A stretch of DNA of 64,000 bases from CAMLIZ01 sp966212505. Lineage in GTDB: Bacteria > Pseudomonadota > Gammaproteobacteria > Burkholderiales > Burkholderiaceae_C. Shown here one piece after another: positions 1-8,087 of this stretch. The notes under the pieces are model-generated. The model saw nothing but the letters and a program-made list of their open reading frames with translations. It was not told where the DNA came from and did no database searches. Every line of letters starts with the position of its first letter. Positions within the stretch are counted from its first letter, which is position 1. The translations under genes were made by a program, and so were the position numbers. The stretch spans positions 25,156 through 89,155 of the forward strand of contig CBIHRS010000019.1 of the NCBI GenBank assembly GCA_966212505.1, read 5' to 3'.

Positions 1-237
1 GGTCCCGATCGGGGGAGTCACCCGGCAAGGGGCTGATCAGGCCAACCTCCTCATCGGAAGTTGCTGCTATTGCACCAGACGGGTCTCGGGGTTGCAAAGC
101 GTTGGATCAGAAAAACGGCAAGGCTGTTGTCTGGCAACAACGAGCCCGATGAACCGTAACAAACGCGGGGTACACCGACAGAACAGGCACCGCGCTGCAG
201 CCATGGCGTTGTGTTCACACTCGGCTATTCTTGCCCC
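1..237. other. Left-edge non-coding region
   Basis: No convincing gene is visible here. Short open frames on both strands lack a ribosome binding site and a recognisable protein pattern. On the minus strand an AGGAGG lies at about 46-51, so a leftward gene might start near or beyond the window edge, but no continuing frame can be shown. The stretch should hold the coq7 promoter; I could not pick out convincing -35/-10 boxes. Confidence 0.4.
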
Positions 238-870
238 ATGCTCAGTACTCTCAGAAGCCTGGATCCGTTGCTTGTTGCGCTGGACGACGCACGCCGAACA
301 GTCTCGAACACGGCCAGGGCTGCGCGCCCTTCTCCGTCGGCGGCAGCCGGCGAACTCTCGCCCGAAGAGCGCCGCTTGTCGGGTGCACTGATGCGTGTCA
401 ACCACGTGGGAGAAGTCTGCGCCCAGGCCCTGTACCAGGCACAAGCCTTGACCGGTAGATCACCCGGGTTGCGCGAGCAGATGGCCGCAGCCGCGCGCGA
501 CGAAGTGGACCATCTCGCCTGGACCGAGCAGCGCCTCTCGGAACTGGGTGATCACCCCAGCCGCCTCAATCCTTTGTGGTACGCCGGCGCGTTCGGCATC
601 GGCCTGCTCGCGGGCCGGATCAGCGATCCCGTGAGCCTGGGTTTCGTCGTCGAGACGGAGCGGCAGGTCGAGCAGCATCTGGCGAGCCACCTCGAGCGCC
701 TGCCCGCGCAAGACGGCAAGTCACGCGCGATCGTCGAACAGATGAAGCTCGATGAGGCGCGCCATGCCGATCACGCCGAACAGGCAGGTGGTGTGCCGCT
801 GCCCGCTCCTGTGCGCTGGGCCATGCGTGCCGCGGCCAAGGTCATGACCACGACCGCGCACTACATCTGA
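238..870 (+). CDS. coq7: 2-polyprenyl-3-methyl-6-methoxy-1,4-benzoquinone monooxygenase
   Basis: This is a 210-residue COQ7/CAT5-family di-iron hydroxylase, which carries out the C5/C6 ring hydroxylation late in ubiquinone biosynthesis at the inner membrane face. The ferritin-like di-iron ligands are visible as LMRVNHVGEV, DEVDHLAWTE, a Glu in VVETERQVE and the closing LDEARHADHA. The long N-terminal tail before the catalytic bundle and the overall length are typical of betaproteobacterial members. An in-frame GTG at 211 exists. I chose the ATG at 238 because family members begin MLxTLRxLD; neither start has a strong Shine-Dalgarno. The gene converges on the OsmC gene 12 bases away. Confidence 0.93.
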   Translation: MLSTLRSLDPLLVALDDARRTVSNTARAARPSPSAAAGELSPEERRLSGALMRVNHVGEVCAQALYQAQALTGRSPGLREQMAAAARDEVDHLAWTEQRLSELGDHPSRLNPLWYAGAFGIGLLAGRISDPVSLGFVVETERQVEQHLASHLERLPAQDGKSRAIVEQMKLDEARHADHAEQAGGVPLPAPVRWAMRAAAKVMTTTAHYI

Positions 871-882
871 GCCTGCGTTTCT

Positions 883-1305
883 TCAAGCCGCAACGATCTC
901 GTAGCTGGTGACGACCTCGGCCGTCTTGCTCAGCATGATGGTGGCGGAACAGTATTTTTCGTGCGACAGCTCGATGGCCCGCGCCACGGCGCCCTCGGGC
1001 AGGTCGCGGCCGCTGACGACGAAGTGCAGCTGGATCCGCGTGAACACCTTGGGATCCACCGGCGCGCGTTCTGCCTGCACCTTCACCTGGCATCCGGCCA
1101 CCTGATGGCGCCCACGCTTCAGGATCAGCACCACGTCGTAGGCCGTGCAGGCGCCGGCGCCTGCCAGCAGGGTTTCCATCGGCCGCGGCGCCAGGTTGCG
1201 GCCACCGCCGTCGGGCGCACCGTCCATCGTCAGCATGTGGCCGCTGCCGGTTTCGGCCACGAAGCCCATGCCGCTCGCCGGCACCCAATTGATCGTGCAT
1301 TCCAT
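883..1305 (-). CDS. OsmC/YhfA-family protein
   Basis: A 140-residue protein of the OsmC/Ohr superfamily, closest in appearance to the YhfA-like branch. Family members are dimeric thiol-dependent peroxide-handling proteins or relatives of unknown substrate. The two expected redox cysteines are present: one in the LLAGAGACTAYDVV helix and one in SHEKYCSATIML near the C-terminus. The frame extends upstream to 1380, but the ATG at 1305 is preferred: GGAG lies about ten bases upstream and the protein then opens MECTINWVP, as relatives do. It is transcribed away from ilvA and convergent with coq7. Its physiological substrate cannot be read from sequence. Confidence 0.85.
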   Translation of the reverse strand: MECTINWVPASGMGFVAETGSGHMLTMDGAPDGGGRNLAPRPMETLLAGAGACTAYDVVLILKRGRHQVAGCQVKVQAERAPVDPKVFTRIQLHFVVSGRDLPEGAVARAIELSHEKYCSATIMLSKTAEVVTSYEIVAA

Positions 1306-1614
1306 GTCGCTATAGATCTCCGCGAGAGCGCTTGTCTGTACAAGAACCGGCAAGCAAGGTGTCGGGCGTGAATTGTGCACGCGCTGGAGAACCTCCTCTA
1401 CACGTCGGACGGTCGTACTTATTGCAGCGCAGCAAAGGAACCGTTAAACTTGCTTCCGTGTTCGTGATATCCGGCGAACGTGATGATTGTCTCCTCCACC
1501 TCCTCCAATGGTGGATTCGGCCCGAAGCGCAAGCTTCGGGCCTTTTTCTTGGTCTGAACGCGGCCGCGTATCATGCGGCGCCCCGCAAGGATTCGACCAG
1601 GAGAAACATAGACC
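1306..1614 (+). promoter_or_regulatory. ilvA leader region with candidate attenuator
   Basis: A 309-base gap between the divergent OsmC gene and ilvA. A weak sigma-70-like pair, TTGCAG (1422-1427) and TAAACT (1445-1450) with 17-base spacing, could start a leader near 1457. The leader would contain a small frame at 1483-1557 (24 residues, MIVSS start, AFFLV end), a hairpin TCCACC/GGTGGA (1495-1515), and a perfect terminator hairpin at 1519-1542. All of this lies before the ilvA start at 1615. The terminator is seen directly; promoter and peptide are weak inferences. The peptide is not unusually rich in Ile/Leu/Val, so it may be an accidental frame over the hairpin. Confidence 0.4.
1519..1547 (+). 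terminator. Rho-independent terminator inside the ilvA leader
   Basis: A perfect ten-base-pair stem (GGCCCGAAGC / GCTTCGGGCC) with a four-base GCAA loop is followed by TTTTT. There is no plus-strand gene immediately upstream for it to terminate, since coq7 ends 650 bases earlier and the OsmC gene points the other way. It therefore probably acts as an attenuator or ends a small leader RNA. Confidence 0.85.
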
Positions 1615-3189
1615 ATGGCCGGCGCACCGAAGACGCCCCGCCCCGCGCAGCGCAAACCGCGCACGGGCAACACCCATCCGCAGATCGACTATCTGCGGAA
1701 GATTCTGACGGCCAAGGTCTACGACGTCGCGATTGAATCCTCGCTGGACCTTGCGAAGAACCTGTCGAAGCGGCTGGGCAACCAGGTCTTCCTCAAGCGT
1801 GAAGACACGCAGCCGGTGTTCAGCTTCAAGCTGCGCGGCGCCTACAACAAGATGGCCCACCTGTCGGCGGAGCAGCTGGCGCGCGGCGTCATCTGCGCAT
1901 CGGCCGGCAACCACGCACAAGGCGTCGCACTGGCGGCCAAGCAGCTCGGCTGCAAAGCCATCATCGTGATGCCGGTGACCACGCCTCGCGTGAAGATCGA
2001 CGGCGTCAAGGCCCACGGCGGCGAGGCGGTGCTGCATGGCGAGAGCTATTCGGATGCCTACCTGCATGCGCTCGAGCTCGAGAAGCGCCATGGCTACACC
2101 TTCGTCCACCCTTTTGATGACCCCGACGTGATCGCCGGCCAGGGCACGATCGCGATGGAGATCCTGCGCCAGCACGAAGGCCCGATCGATGCGGTCTTCG
2201 TCGGAATCGGCGGCGGCGGCCTGATCTCCGGCGTGGCCTCGTACATCAAGGCGGTGCGCCCGGAGATCAAGGTGATCGGCGTGCAGACCACCGACTCCGA
2301 CGCGATGGTGCGCTCGGTGCGCGCCGGCAAGCGGGTCCAGCTCAACGACGTGGGGCTGTTTTGCGACGGCACCGCCGTGAAGCTGGTCGGCGAGGAGACC
2401 TTCCGAGTCACGCGGGAACTGGTCGACGACTTCGTCGTCGTCGACACCGACGCGGTCTGCGCGGCGATCAAGGACGTGTTCCAGGACACCCGCAGCATCC
2501 TCGAGCCGTCGGGCGGCATGGGGGTGGCGGCGATCAAGCAGTACGTCGAGACGCACAAGCTCAAGGGCAAGACCTTCGTCGCGATCACCTCCGGCGCGAA
2601 CATGAACTTCGACCGCCTGCGCTTCGTCGCCGAGCGGGCGGAGGTGGGCGAACAGCGCGAGGCCTTGTTCGCCGTCACGATGCCGGAGGAGCGCGGCAGC
2701 TTCAAGCGCTTCTGCGAGCTGATCGGCCCGCGCAGCGTCACCGAGTTCAACTACCGGATCTCCGACCAGAACGTGGCGCATGTGTTCGTCGGCATCGCGA
2801 TCAGCGGCCGCGACGAAGCCGACAAGATCGAGCGCAACTTCGTGCGCCACGGCTTCGCCACCGTCAACCTCACCGACGACGAGCTGGCCAAGCAGCACAT
2901 CCGCCACATGGTGGGCGGCCGCTCGGATCTGGCTGAGGACGAGCAGCTCTACCGTTTCATCTTCCCCGAGCGGCCGGGCGCGCTGATGCGCTTCCTGTCG
3001 TCGCTGCATCCGGGCTGGAACATCAGCCTGTTCCACTATCGCAACCAGGGCGCCGACTATGGGCGAATCCTGGTGGGCATCCAGGTTCCGCGCAGCGACC
3101 GCAAGGCGCTGCATGCATTCCTCGACAGCCTGGCCTACCCGTACATCGACGAGACCGACAATCCGGTGTACCGCCTGTTCCTGCGCTGA
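1615..3189 (+). CDS. ilvA: Threonine ammonia-lyase, biosynthetic
   Basis: A 524-residue PLP enzyme that deaminates L-threonine to 2-oxobutanoate, the first committed step of isoleucine synthesis. The PLP lysine is Lys72 in SFKLRGAYNKM, with the substrate loop SAGNHAQG after it and the glycine-rich phosphate cup GIGGGGLISG near residue 200. The C-terminal third carries two ACT-like regulatory domains, one beginning near FAVTMPEERGSF and one near YRFIFPERPGAL. The full length with two ACT-like domains marks the allosteric, isoleucine-inhibited form. The ATG at 1615 follows a GGAG box (CAGGAG) about a dozen bases upstream. The upstream leader carries a terminator (see 1519). The cobT homologue follows after 17 bases and may be co-transcribed. 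Confidence 0.96.
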   Translation: MAGAPKTPRPAQRKPRTGNTHPQIDYLRKILTAKVYDVAIESSLDLAKNLSKRLGNQVFLKREDTQPVFSFKLRGAYNKMAHLSAEQLARGVICASAGNHAQGVALAAKQLGCKAIIVMPVTTPRVKIDGVKAHGGEAVLHGESYSDAYLHALELEKRHGYTFVHPFDDPDVIAGQGTIAMEILRQHEGPIDAVFVGIGGGGLISGVASYIKAVRPEIKVIGVQTTDSDAMVRSVRAGKRVQLNDVGLFCDGTAVKLVGEETFRVTRELVDDFVVVDTDAVCAAIKDVFQDTRSILEPSGGMGVAAIKQYVETHKLKGKTFVAITSGANMNFDRLRFVAERAEVGEQREALFAVTMPEERGSFKRFCELIGPRSVTEFNYRISDQNVAHVFVGIAISGRDEADKIERNFVRHGFATVNLTDDELAKQHIRHMVGGRSDLAEDEQLYRFIFPERPGALMRFLSSLHPGWNISLFHYRNQGADYGRILVGIQVPRSDRKALHAFLDSLAYPYIDETDNPVYRLFLR

Positions 3190-3206
3190 TCCTGCCGGTT
3201 GCCCAC

Positions 3207-4256
3207 ATGCCCATGAACCGCTCGCTCATCGTGCCCACCGCCAATCCGGCGTTGGAAGAATCGCTGCGAGGCATGCTGCAACGCCGGGCGGACCTGGATG
3301 GACGCTTCGGTGAACTGGAGCCGCTGGCGCTGCGGCTGGCGCGGATCCAGAACGTGGTGCAGCCGCAATTCCATGCGCCCCAGCTGCTGGTCTTCGCCGC
3401 CGACCACGGCCTGGCGGTCGACGGCATCGCCGAGCCGCAGGCGCCCACGACCAGCGCGCTCGTGCAGCGGTTGCTCGACAGCCGCCTGCCGCTGCCCACG
3501 CTCGCCCGCCAGCAGGGCTTGGCCTTCACGGCGGTCGATGCGGGCCTGGCGGATCGCCTTCCGCCGCACGAACACCTGCTGATGCGCAAGATCGCCCATG
3601 GCACGCGCAATGCCCGCGTCGGACCGGCCATGTCCATCGAGCAGACGCATGCCGCCATCCGCGCCGGCATGGAGATCGGCGACAGTCTGCCGGGCAATGC
3701 GGTGGCCTGCGCCGCCATCGGCGTCGGCAGCCATGAGAGCGCCTCGCTGGTCCTGGCGCGCCTGAGCGACGTGCCGGTGCGCGATTTCCTGAATGCCGGG
3801 CCCGGCGGCCGGCCCGACCGGCTGGCCCATCTGATGGTGGTCGCCCAGGGCGCACAAGGGCGCCATCTCGAGGTCACCGACCCGGTCGAGGTGCTGGCGG
3901 CTTTCGGCGGCTTCGAGATCGCGATGATGGTCGGCGTGATGCTGGTCGCGGCCGGCAAGCGGCACCTGATCCTGGTCGACGGTATCGCCGCCTGCGCAGC
4001 ACTGCGCGTGGCGATGCAGATCGCCGAGTCGGTGGGCGACTACTGCCTGTTCTGCCGCAGCCATGGCCATCCCGGCCTGGATCGCGCGCTCGCTCTGTTC
4101 CAGGCGGCGGCCATGCTCGAACTCGGGCTGGAAACGGTGGACGGTACCGGCGCCGCGCTGGCATGGCCGCTGGTTCGCAGTGCAGCGGTACTGCTCGAAG
4201 GCGCCGCCGAGGGAAGCTCTGTACCTGCCTCGATTGCCAGCACAACCGCGGCATAA
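3207..4256 (+). CDS. cobT: Divergent CobT-family phosphoribosyltransferase homologue
   Basis: A 349-residue member of the CobT family (nicotinate-nucleotide:dimethylbenzimidazole phosphoribosyltransferase), which makes alpha-ribazole phosphate for the lower ligand of cobalamin. Family hallmarks visible are FAADHG (63-68), AGPGGRPDRLAHL, AFGGFEIAMMVGVML, CRSHGH and DGTGAALAWPL. However, the classical LGEMGIGNTT loop is replaced by a DSLPGNAVACAAIGVG-type stretch. The Glu of the canonical GEG(S/T)G motif aligns with Asp312. Similar divergent proteins are, to my recollection, common in Burkholderiales. No other cobalamin gene or B12 riboswitch is nearby, so the substrate may differ from the textbook one. 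The gene sits 17 bases after ilvA. Confidence 0.75.
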   Translation: MPMNRSLIVPTANPALEESLRGMLQRRADLDGRFGELEPLALRLARIQNVVQPQFHAPQLLVFAADHGLAVDGIAEPQAPTTSALVQRLLDSRLPLPTLARQQGLAFTAVDAGLADRLPPHEHLLMRKIAHGTRNARVGPAMSIEQTHAAIRAGMEIGDSLPGNAVACAAIGVGSHESASLVLARLSDVPVRDFLNAGPGGRPDRLAHLMVVAQGAQGRHLEVTDPVEVLAAFGGFEIAMMVGVMLVAAGKRHLILVDGIAACAALRVAMQIAESVGDYCLFCRSHGHPGLDRALALFQAAAMLELGLETVDGTGAALAWPLVRSAAVLLEGAAEGSSVPASIASTTAA

Positions 4257-4282
4257 ACAAAGAAGCCGGCAAAGAGCCGGCT
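4257..4282 (-). terminator. Terminator of gspC
   Basis: AGCCGGC / GCCGGCT (4264-4270 and 4276-4282, loop AAAGA), read on the minus strand, is followed by a T-rich TCTTTGTTT tract. On the plus strand no T-run follows. It therefore most likely serves gspC, although it directly abuts the cobT-homologue stop codon. Confidence 0.65.
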
Positions 4283-4306
4283 CACTTCGGGTTCGGTGCG
4301 GGAGAT

Positions 4307-4948
4307 TCAGTGCGATGGTGCCATGCTGCCGCCCTCGTTGGGGGGAGGCGACGCAGTAGGCGCGGGCGGTGCGGGCACGGGCATCGGAGCTGCAGCCATC
4401 GGCCGGGTCATGCCCGGCTGGGTCGGTGCGGGCATGCCCACGGGGGCCTGTGGCGCGGCGCCAGAGATGAGGCCCGCGGGAGGGAGGCTGCCCGTCGCAG
4501 GCGGAGGCAGCGGCGGCAGTTCGAGCCGCGCCAGCGCACCTGCGCCCCGAGAGCCCAGCGCTACGCCGCGCGGCTCGATCGCCTGGAGCACCAAGTCGCC
4601 ATCGATCACCGCACCGGCACGGAACGCGCGCGGCGGCTTGCCGTCCACCGAGATCAACGCAATACCTGGGCCGCCCGCTGCACGAGGGGCGACCACACCG
4701 ATCAAACGAAACCGGCTGCTGACATCCGGCACTGGGGCCTCTGCAGCCGCCACGGGCACAGGCTCCGCGCCGAACAGCCGGGTGAGATCACCGCGCGGCA
4801 GGCTCACGCCGCTCACCGGCACCGTGTGCGCCGGCGCCACCGGCGACACGTTGCCGAGGCGCAAAGCCCAGAACACCGCCGTTGCAGCGAGAACCGCCCA
4901 CACCAAGAACGCTGACAAACGTGCCGTCATTCGACGATTATGATTCAA
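4307..4948 (-). CDS. gspC: Type II secretion system protein C (inner-membrane clamp)
   Basis: A 213-residue GspC homologue. GspC has a single N-terminal membrane helix (about residues 9-31 here) and a periplasmic homology region (about 75-145, from SSRFRLIGVV to EPRGVAL) that docks to the N0 domain of the GspD secretin. The C-terminal part is a Pro/Ala-rich low-complexity tail where many GspC proteins have a PDZ or coiled-coil domain; none is recognisable. It is transcribed away from gspG, 67 bases from it, rather than as the usual member of the main operon. The protein starts MNHNRRMTAR; a second Met at residue 7 is an alternative start. Confidence 0.85.
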   Translation of the reverse strand: MNHNRRMTARLSAFLVWAVLAATAVFWALRLGNVSPVAPAHTVPVSGVSLPRGDLTRLFGAEPVPVAAAEAPVPDVSSRFRLIGVVAPRAAGGPGIALISVDGKPPRAFRAGAVIDGDLVLQAIEPRGVALGSRGAGALARLELPPLPPPATGSLPPAGLISGAAPQAPVGMPAPTQPGMTRPMAAAPMPVPAPPAPTASPPPNEGGSMAPSH

Positions 4949-5015
4949 AGCCCCGCGGCTCCAGCCCCGGGTTTCGCCCGCGCCACGAGCGCGCCTTCTT
5001 CATCACACCACCCCC

Positions 5016-5459
5016 ATGATGAGCAGCCCTCTCCACCGCCTGCGCCCCCGCCGTCAGCACGGCTTCACGCTGATCGAACTGATGGTCGTCGTGGTGATCA
5101 TCGGCGTGCTGGCCGCGCTGATCGTGCCCAACGTGCTCGAGCGGGCCGACGACGCGCGCATCACCGCAGCCCGCACCGACGTCAACAACCTGATGCAGGC
5201 CCTCAAGCTCTACAAGCTCGACAACCAGCGCTACCCGAGTTCCGAGCAAGGCCTGGACGCACTGGTGCACAAGCCGACCGCCGGCACCATCCCCCCGAAC
5301 TGGAAGCCCTACCTCGACAAGCTGCCCAACGACCCGTGGCAGCGCCCCTACCAATACCTGAACCCCGGTGTGAAGGGCGAGATCGACGTCTTCAGCTTCG
5401 GCGCCGACGGGCAGCCTGGCGGTGAAGGCAAGAACGCCGACATCGGCTCCTGGCAATAA
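5016..5459 (+). CDS. gspG: Type II secretion major pseudopilin GspG
   Basis: A 147-residue major pseudopilin, the main subunit of the periplasmic pseudopilus that pushes exoproteins through the secretin. A short basic leader (MMSSPLHRLRPRRQHG) precedes the prepilin peptidase site G|FTLIELMVVVVII, with Glu at +5 and the long hydrophobic assembly helix. The C-terminal calcium-binding region typical of GspG is recognisable around PNDPWQRPYQYLNPG. It is the first gene of the plus-strand gsp run. The prepilin peptidase gspO is not in the window. Confidence 0.95.
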   Translation: MMSSPLHRLRPRRQHGFTLIELMVVVVIIGVLAALIVPNVLERADDARITAARTDVNNLMQALKLYKLDNQRYPSSEQGLDALVHKPTAGTIPPNWKPYLDKLPNDPWQRPYQYLNPGVKGEIDVFSFGADGQPGGEGKNADIGSWQ

Positions 5460-5558
5460 ATGGAGCCCCCGGTCGCGGCGTACCGCGCCCGCCCCCCGAG
5501 GGGGCGCAGGCCTGGCTTGGGGCGGCCCGGCGCCTGGCCTGCGGCGCCCACGACCACC
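5460..5558. repeat. GC-rich intergenic palindromic element (copy A)
   Basis: The gap between gspG and gspH contains a strong hairpin, CGCCCCC/GGGGGCG (5490-5496 and 5500-5506, loop CGA), in a run of G/C palindromes. Similar elements lie at 31771-31862 and 57358-57420, suggesting a dispersed repeat family. The open frame that runs through it into gspH begins at a spurious ATG at 5460. Confidence 0.6.
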
Positions 5559-6017
5559 ATGCTTCATCGCGGCTTCACGCTGATCGAGCTAATGGTGGTG
5601 GTGGCGATCATCGCGATCGCGGTTGGCGTCGCCAGCCTCGCGTTGCGTGATCCGGCCGACAGCCAGCTCGAGCGCGAAGGCGTGCGGCTGGCTGCGCTGC
5701 TCGAATCCGCGCGCGCCGAAGCCCGCGCCTCTGGCTTGCCGGCGCGCTGGGAACCGCTCACCGTCGACCCCGGCGCACCGCAGGCAGACAAGTTCCGCTT
5801 CGTCGGGCTGCCCCCCTCATCGCAGATGCCGACCCGCTGGCTCAATGAAGACGTCCGCGCCGAAGTGGTGGGCGCGCGCGCCGTCGTCCTCGGACCAGAG
5901 GCCACCATTCCCGCCCAGCGCATCGTGCTCCGCCTGGACAAGCACCAGGTCGTGCTCAGCACCGACGGGCTCGGACCGTTCACGATCACCGACAGCGGCG
6001 AAACGGCCACCCGATGA
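5559..6017 (+). CDS. gspH: Type II secretion minor pseudopilin GspH
   Basis: A 152-residue minor pseudopilin that belongs to the pseudopilus tip or shaft. The prepilin site is MLHRG|FTLIELMVVVAII, with Glu at +5. The frame is open back to 5460, but that extension reads through a GC-rich repeat. The ATG at 5559 gives the short leader expected of prepilins. The body (SQLEREGVRLAALLESAR) matches the GspH alpha helix region. Its stop overlaps the gspI start by four bases, implying translational coupling. Confidence 0.88.
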   Translation: MLHRGFTLIELMVVVAIIAIAVGVASLALRDPADSQLEREGVRLAALLESARAEARASGLPARWEPLTVDPGAPQADKFRFVGLPPSSQMPTRWLNEDVRAEVVGARAVVLGPEATIPAQRIVLRLDKHQVVLSTDGLGPFTITDSGETATR

Positions 6018-6370
6018 CATCACGCGGCTTCACGCTGATCGAAGTGCTGGTCGCCGTGGCCATCGTGGCGGTCGCGCTCACGGCCGGCATCAAGGCCGCC
6101 GGCGCACTCACCGGCAACGCACAGCGGCTCACCGACGTCACTGCGGGCCAGTGGTGCGCCGACAACCAGTTGACCGGGCTCAAGCTCAGCCGGCAGTTCC
6201 CCGGCGTGGGCGACATTGATTTTTCTTGCGAGCAGATGGGCCGCCGCTACCCCGGCAAGCTGCTGGTGCGGCCAACGCCGAACCCGAATTTCCGCCGCGT
6301 CGATGCGGCGGTGAGCGACGAGGCCGGCCAGCCGCTGCTGACCGTGTCCACCGTGCTGCCGAGGTACTGA
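6014..6370 (+). CDS. gspI: Type II secretion minor pseudopilin GspI
   Basis: A 118-residue minor pseudopilin with a very short leader, MTSRG|FTLIEVLVAVAIV, and Glu at +5. GspI forms the quasi-helical tip complex with GspJ and GspK that nucleates the pseudopilus. The body keeps WCADNQLTGLKL and a closing TVSTVLPRY strand, both typical of GspI. It starts inside the gspH stop (ATGA overlap), and gspJ begins four bases after its stop. Confidence 0.93.
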   Translation: MTSRGFTLIEVLVAVAIVAVALTAGIKAAGALTGNAQRLTDVTAGQWCADNQLTGLKLSRQFPGVGDIDFSCEQMGRRYPGKLLVRPTPNPNFRRVDAAVSDEAGQPLLTVSTVLPRY

Positions 6371-6374
6371 CACC

Positions 6375-7001
6375 ATGCGGCACACACGAGGCTTCACGCT
6401 GGTCGAGGTGATGGTGGCGCTGTTCGTGATGGCGCTGCTGGCGGCCATGGCCTGGCAGGGCGTCGACGGCATCGCCCGCGCGCGCACGACCGGCCAGCAG
6501 CGCATGGAACAGACGCTGCGCGTCGGCACGGTGCTGATGCAGTGGGAGCAGGACCTGGCCGCGCTGCACGAGACCGTCACCGTGCCACCGCTGGCCTTCG
6601 ACGGCGCCACGCTGCGGCTCACCCGCCGCGCCGAGGGCGGCGTGCAGATGGTGGCCTGGACCGTGCGCGAGAACCGCTGGACGCGCTGGACCGGCCCCGT
6701 GGTCACGCGTGCCAACGAGCTGCAGGAGAGCTGGATGCGAAGCCAGCAGCTGATGGGCAACGAACCCGGCCACCTCGACGCGCTGGCCGGCGTCACCGGC
6801 TGGCAGCTCTACTGCTACCGCAACAACAGCTGGAGCAACTGCCAGTCGAGCAACGACGTGGCGCCGCCCGGCGGCGCGGCCAGCGCACCGGCGCGCCAGG
6901 TGCTGCCCACCGGTGTGCGCATGGTGCTCAACTTCTCCGGCTCGCCACTGCAGGGCACGCTGACGCGCGACGTGCTGCTGGCGCCGCAATCGCAACCATG
7001 A
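6375..7001 (+). CDS. gspJ: Type II secretion minor pseudopilin GspJ
   Basis: A 208-residue minor pseudopilin. The cleavage site is MRHTRG|FTLVEVMVALFVMALLA, with Glu at +5. The C-terminal part holds the expected beta domain, including GWQLYCYRNNSWSNCQS with a likely disulfide pair, and ends in GVRMVLNFSGSPLQGTL. GspJ joins GspI and GspK in the pseudopilus tip. Its stop codon overlaps the gspK start (ATGA). Confidence 0.92.
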   Translation: MRHTRGFTLVEVMVALFVMALLAAMAWQGVDGIARARTTGQQRMEQTLRVGTVLMQWEQDLAALHETVTVPPLAFDGATLRLTRRAEGGVQMVAWTVRENRWTRWTGPVVTRANELQESWMRSQQLMGNEPGHLDALAGVTGWQLYCYRNNSWSNCQSSNDVAPPGGAASAPARQVLPTGVRMVLNFSGSPLQGTLTRDVLLAPQSQP

Positions 7002-7966
7002 GCCCGCGCCGCGCCCCTGCCCTCCAGCCGCCCGCGCGCGGCGCCGCGCTGCTGTTGGCGATGATCATCCTGACGCTGATCACCACGCTGGCGGCCGGCA
7101 TGGTGTGGGCGCAGTGGCGCTCGATCCAGGTCGAGACCGCGGAGCGCGCCCGCACCCAGTCGGCCTGGATCCTCACCGGCGCGCTCGACTGGGCGCGCCT
7201 GATCCTGCGTGAAGACGCCCGCAACGGCGGTGCTGATCACCTGGGCGAACCGTGGGCGGTGCCGCTCGCCGAGGCGCGGCTGTCGAGTTTCCTGGCGGCC
7301 GACAAGAACAACACCGCCGATGAGGATGCCGGCCCCGAAGCCTTTCTGTCCGGCGCCATCGCCGATGCGCAATCGCGCTACAACCTGCGCAACCTCGTGC
7401 AGGAAGGCAAGGTGGTGCCGGATGAACTGGCCGTGCTGCAGCGCCTGTGCGAGACCGCCGGCCTGTCGGCCGAGGTCGGCCGGCAGATCGCCGAAGGCCT
7501 GCGCGACAGCTGGAGCGGCAGCGGCGAAGGCGCGGCCGTCGCGCCGCAGACGATCGACCAGCTGGTATGGCTGGGCGTGCAGCCGGTCGATCTCGAGCGC
7601 CTGAAACCGTGGATCGTGCTGCTGCCTGAGCAGACCAAGGTGAACATCAACACCGCGCCCCGCGAGGTGCTGGCGGCGGTGGTCGACGGGCTGGACCTCG
7701 GCAGCGCCGAGCGCATCGTGCAGGCGCGCCAGCGCGATCCGTTCAACAAGCTGGAGGATGCGGATACGTTCCTGCCCAAGAACACGACCGGCGCCGAAGG
7801 CGGCGGCCGGCAGCGGCTGGACGTGCACTCCAATTTCTTCGAGGTGACCGGCCAGGTCCGCCTGGGCGACCGCGTATTGCAGGAACGCTCGCTGGTCCAG
7901 CGCCGCGGGCTGGACATCGTGGCGCTGCGGCGCGAGCGGGTCAACCTGCATGCCGGCGGCAGCTGA
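6998..7966 (+). CDS. gspK: Type II secretion minor pseudopilin GspK (tip)
   Basis: A 322-residue large minor pseudopilin that caps the pseudopilus. The N-terminus is ARG|AALLLAMIILTLITT. As in other GspK proteins, the Glu at +5 found in all other pseudopilins is absent. The large globular insert with the general secretion K region is present: DAQSRYNLRNLV, a helix-hairpin-helix-like VNINTAPREVLAAVVDGL, and a C-terminal strand. The frame is open far upstream, but the ATG at 6998 overlaps the gspJ stop and gives the normal short leader. After the stop comes a 121-base AT-richer gap before gspL, which may hold an internal promoter. Confidence 0.92.
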   Translation: MSPRRAPALQPPARGAALLLAMIILTLITTLAAGMVWAQWRSIQVETAERARTQSAWILTGALDWARLILREDARNGGADHLGEPWAVPLAEARLSSFLAADKNNTADEDAGPEAFLSGAIADAQSRYNLRNLVQEGKVVPDELAVLQRLCETAGLSAEVGRQIAEGLRDSWSGSGEGAAVAPQTIDQLVWLGVQPVDLERLKPWIVLLPEQTKVNINTAPREVLAAVVDGLDLGSAERIVQARQRDPFNKLEDADTFLPKNTTGAEGGGRQRLDVHSNFFEVTGQVRLGDRVLQERSLVQRRGLDIVALRRERVNLHAGGS

Positions 7967-8087
7967 AGACGCTTCACAAAGACGCGGCACAATGCTGCGA
8001 TCACGCTACAACAACGGTTCGTAAGTCTTTGATTTAATTGACTTCACCGTTGCCGACCGAGAACAAAGACGCTAGCCTAGTTCACTT

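Noticed and set aside
1444..3114. A 556-codon minus-strand frame opposite ilvA
   Set aside because: Shadow frame with repetitive Asp/Val/Ala/His composition. ilvA on the other strand has complete catalytic and regulatory domains.
4254..4282. Cobalamin riboswitch near the cobT homologue
   Set aside because: The only structure is a simple terminator hairpin for gspC; no B12-box-like sequence was seen upstream or downstream of the gene.
5460..5558. N-terminal extension of gspH
   Set aside because: The extra 33 residues are Pro/Arg/Gly-rich, read through a GC-rich repeat, and would put the prepilin site too far from the N-terminus.
8038..8078. Promoter in the gap before gspL (TTGACT with a downstream AT box)
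   Set aside because: No -10 at acceptable spacing could be found; the gap is suggestive only.
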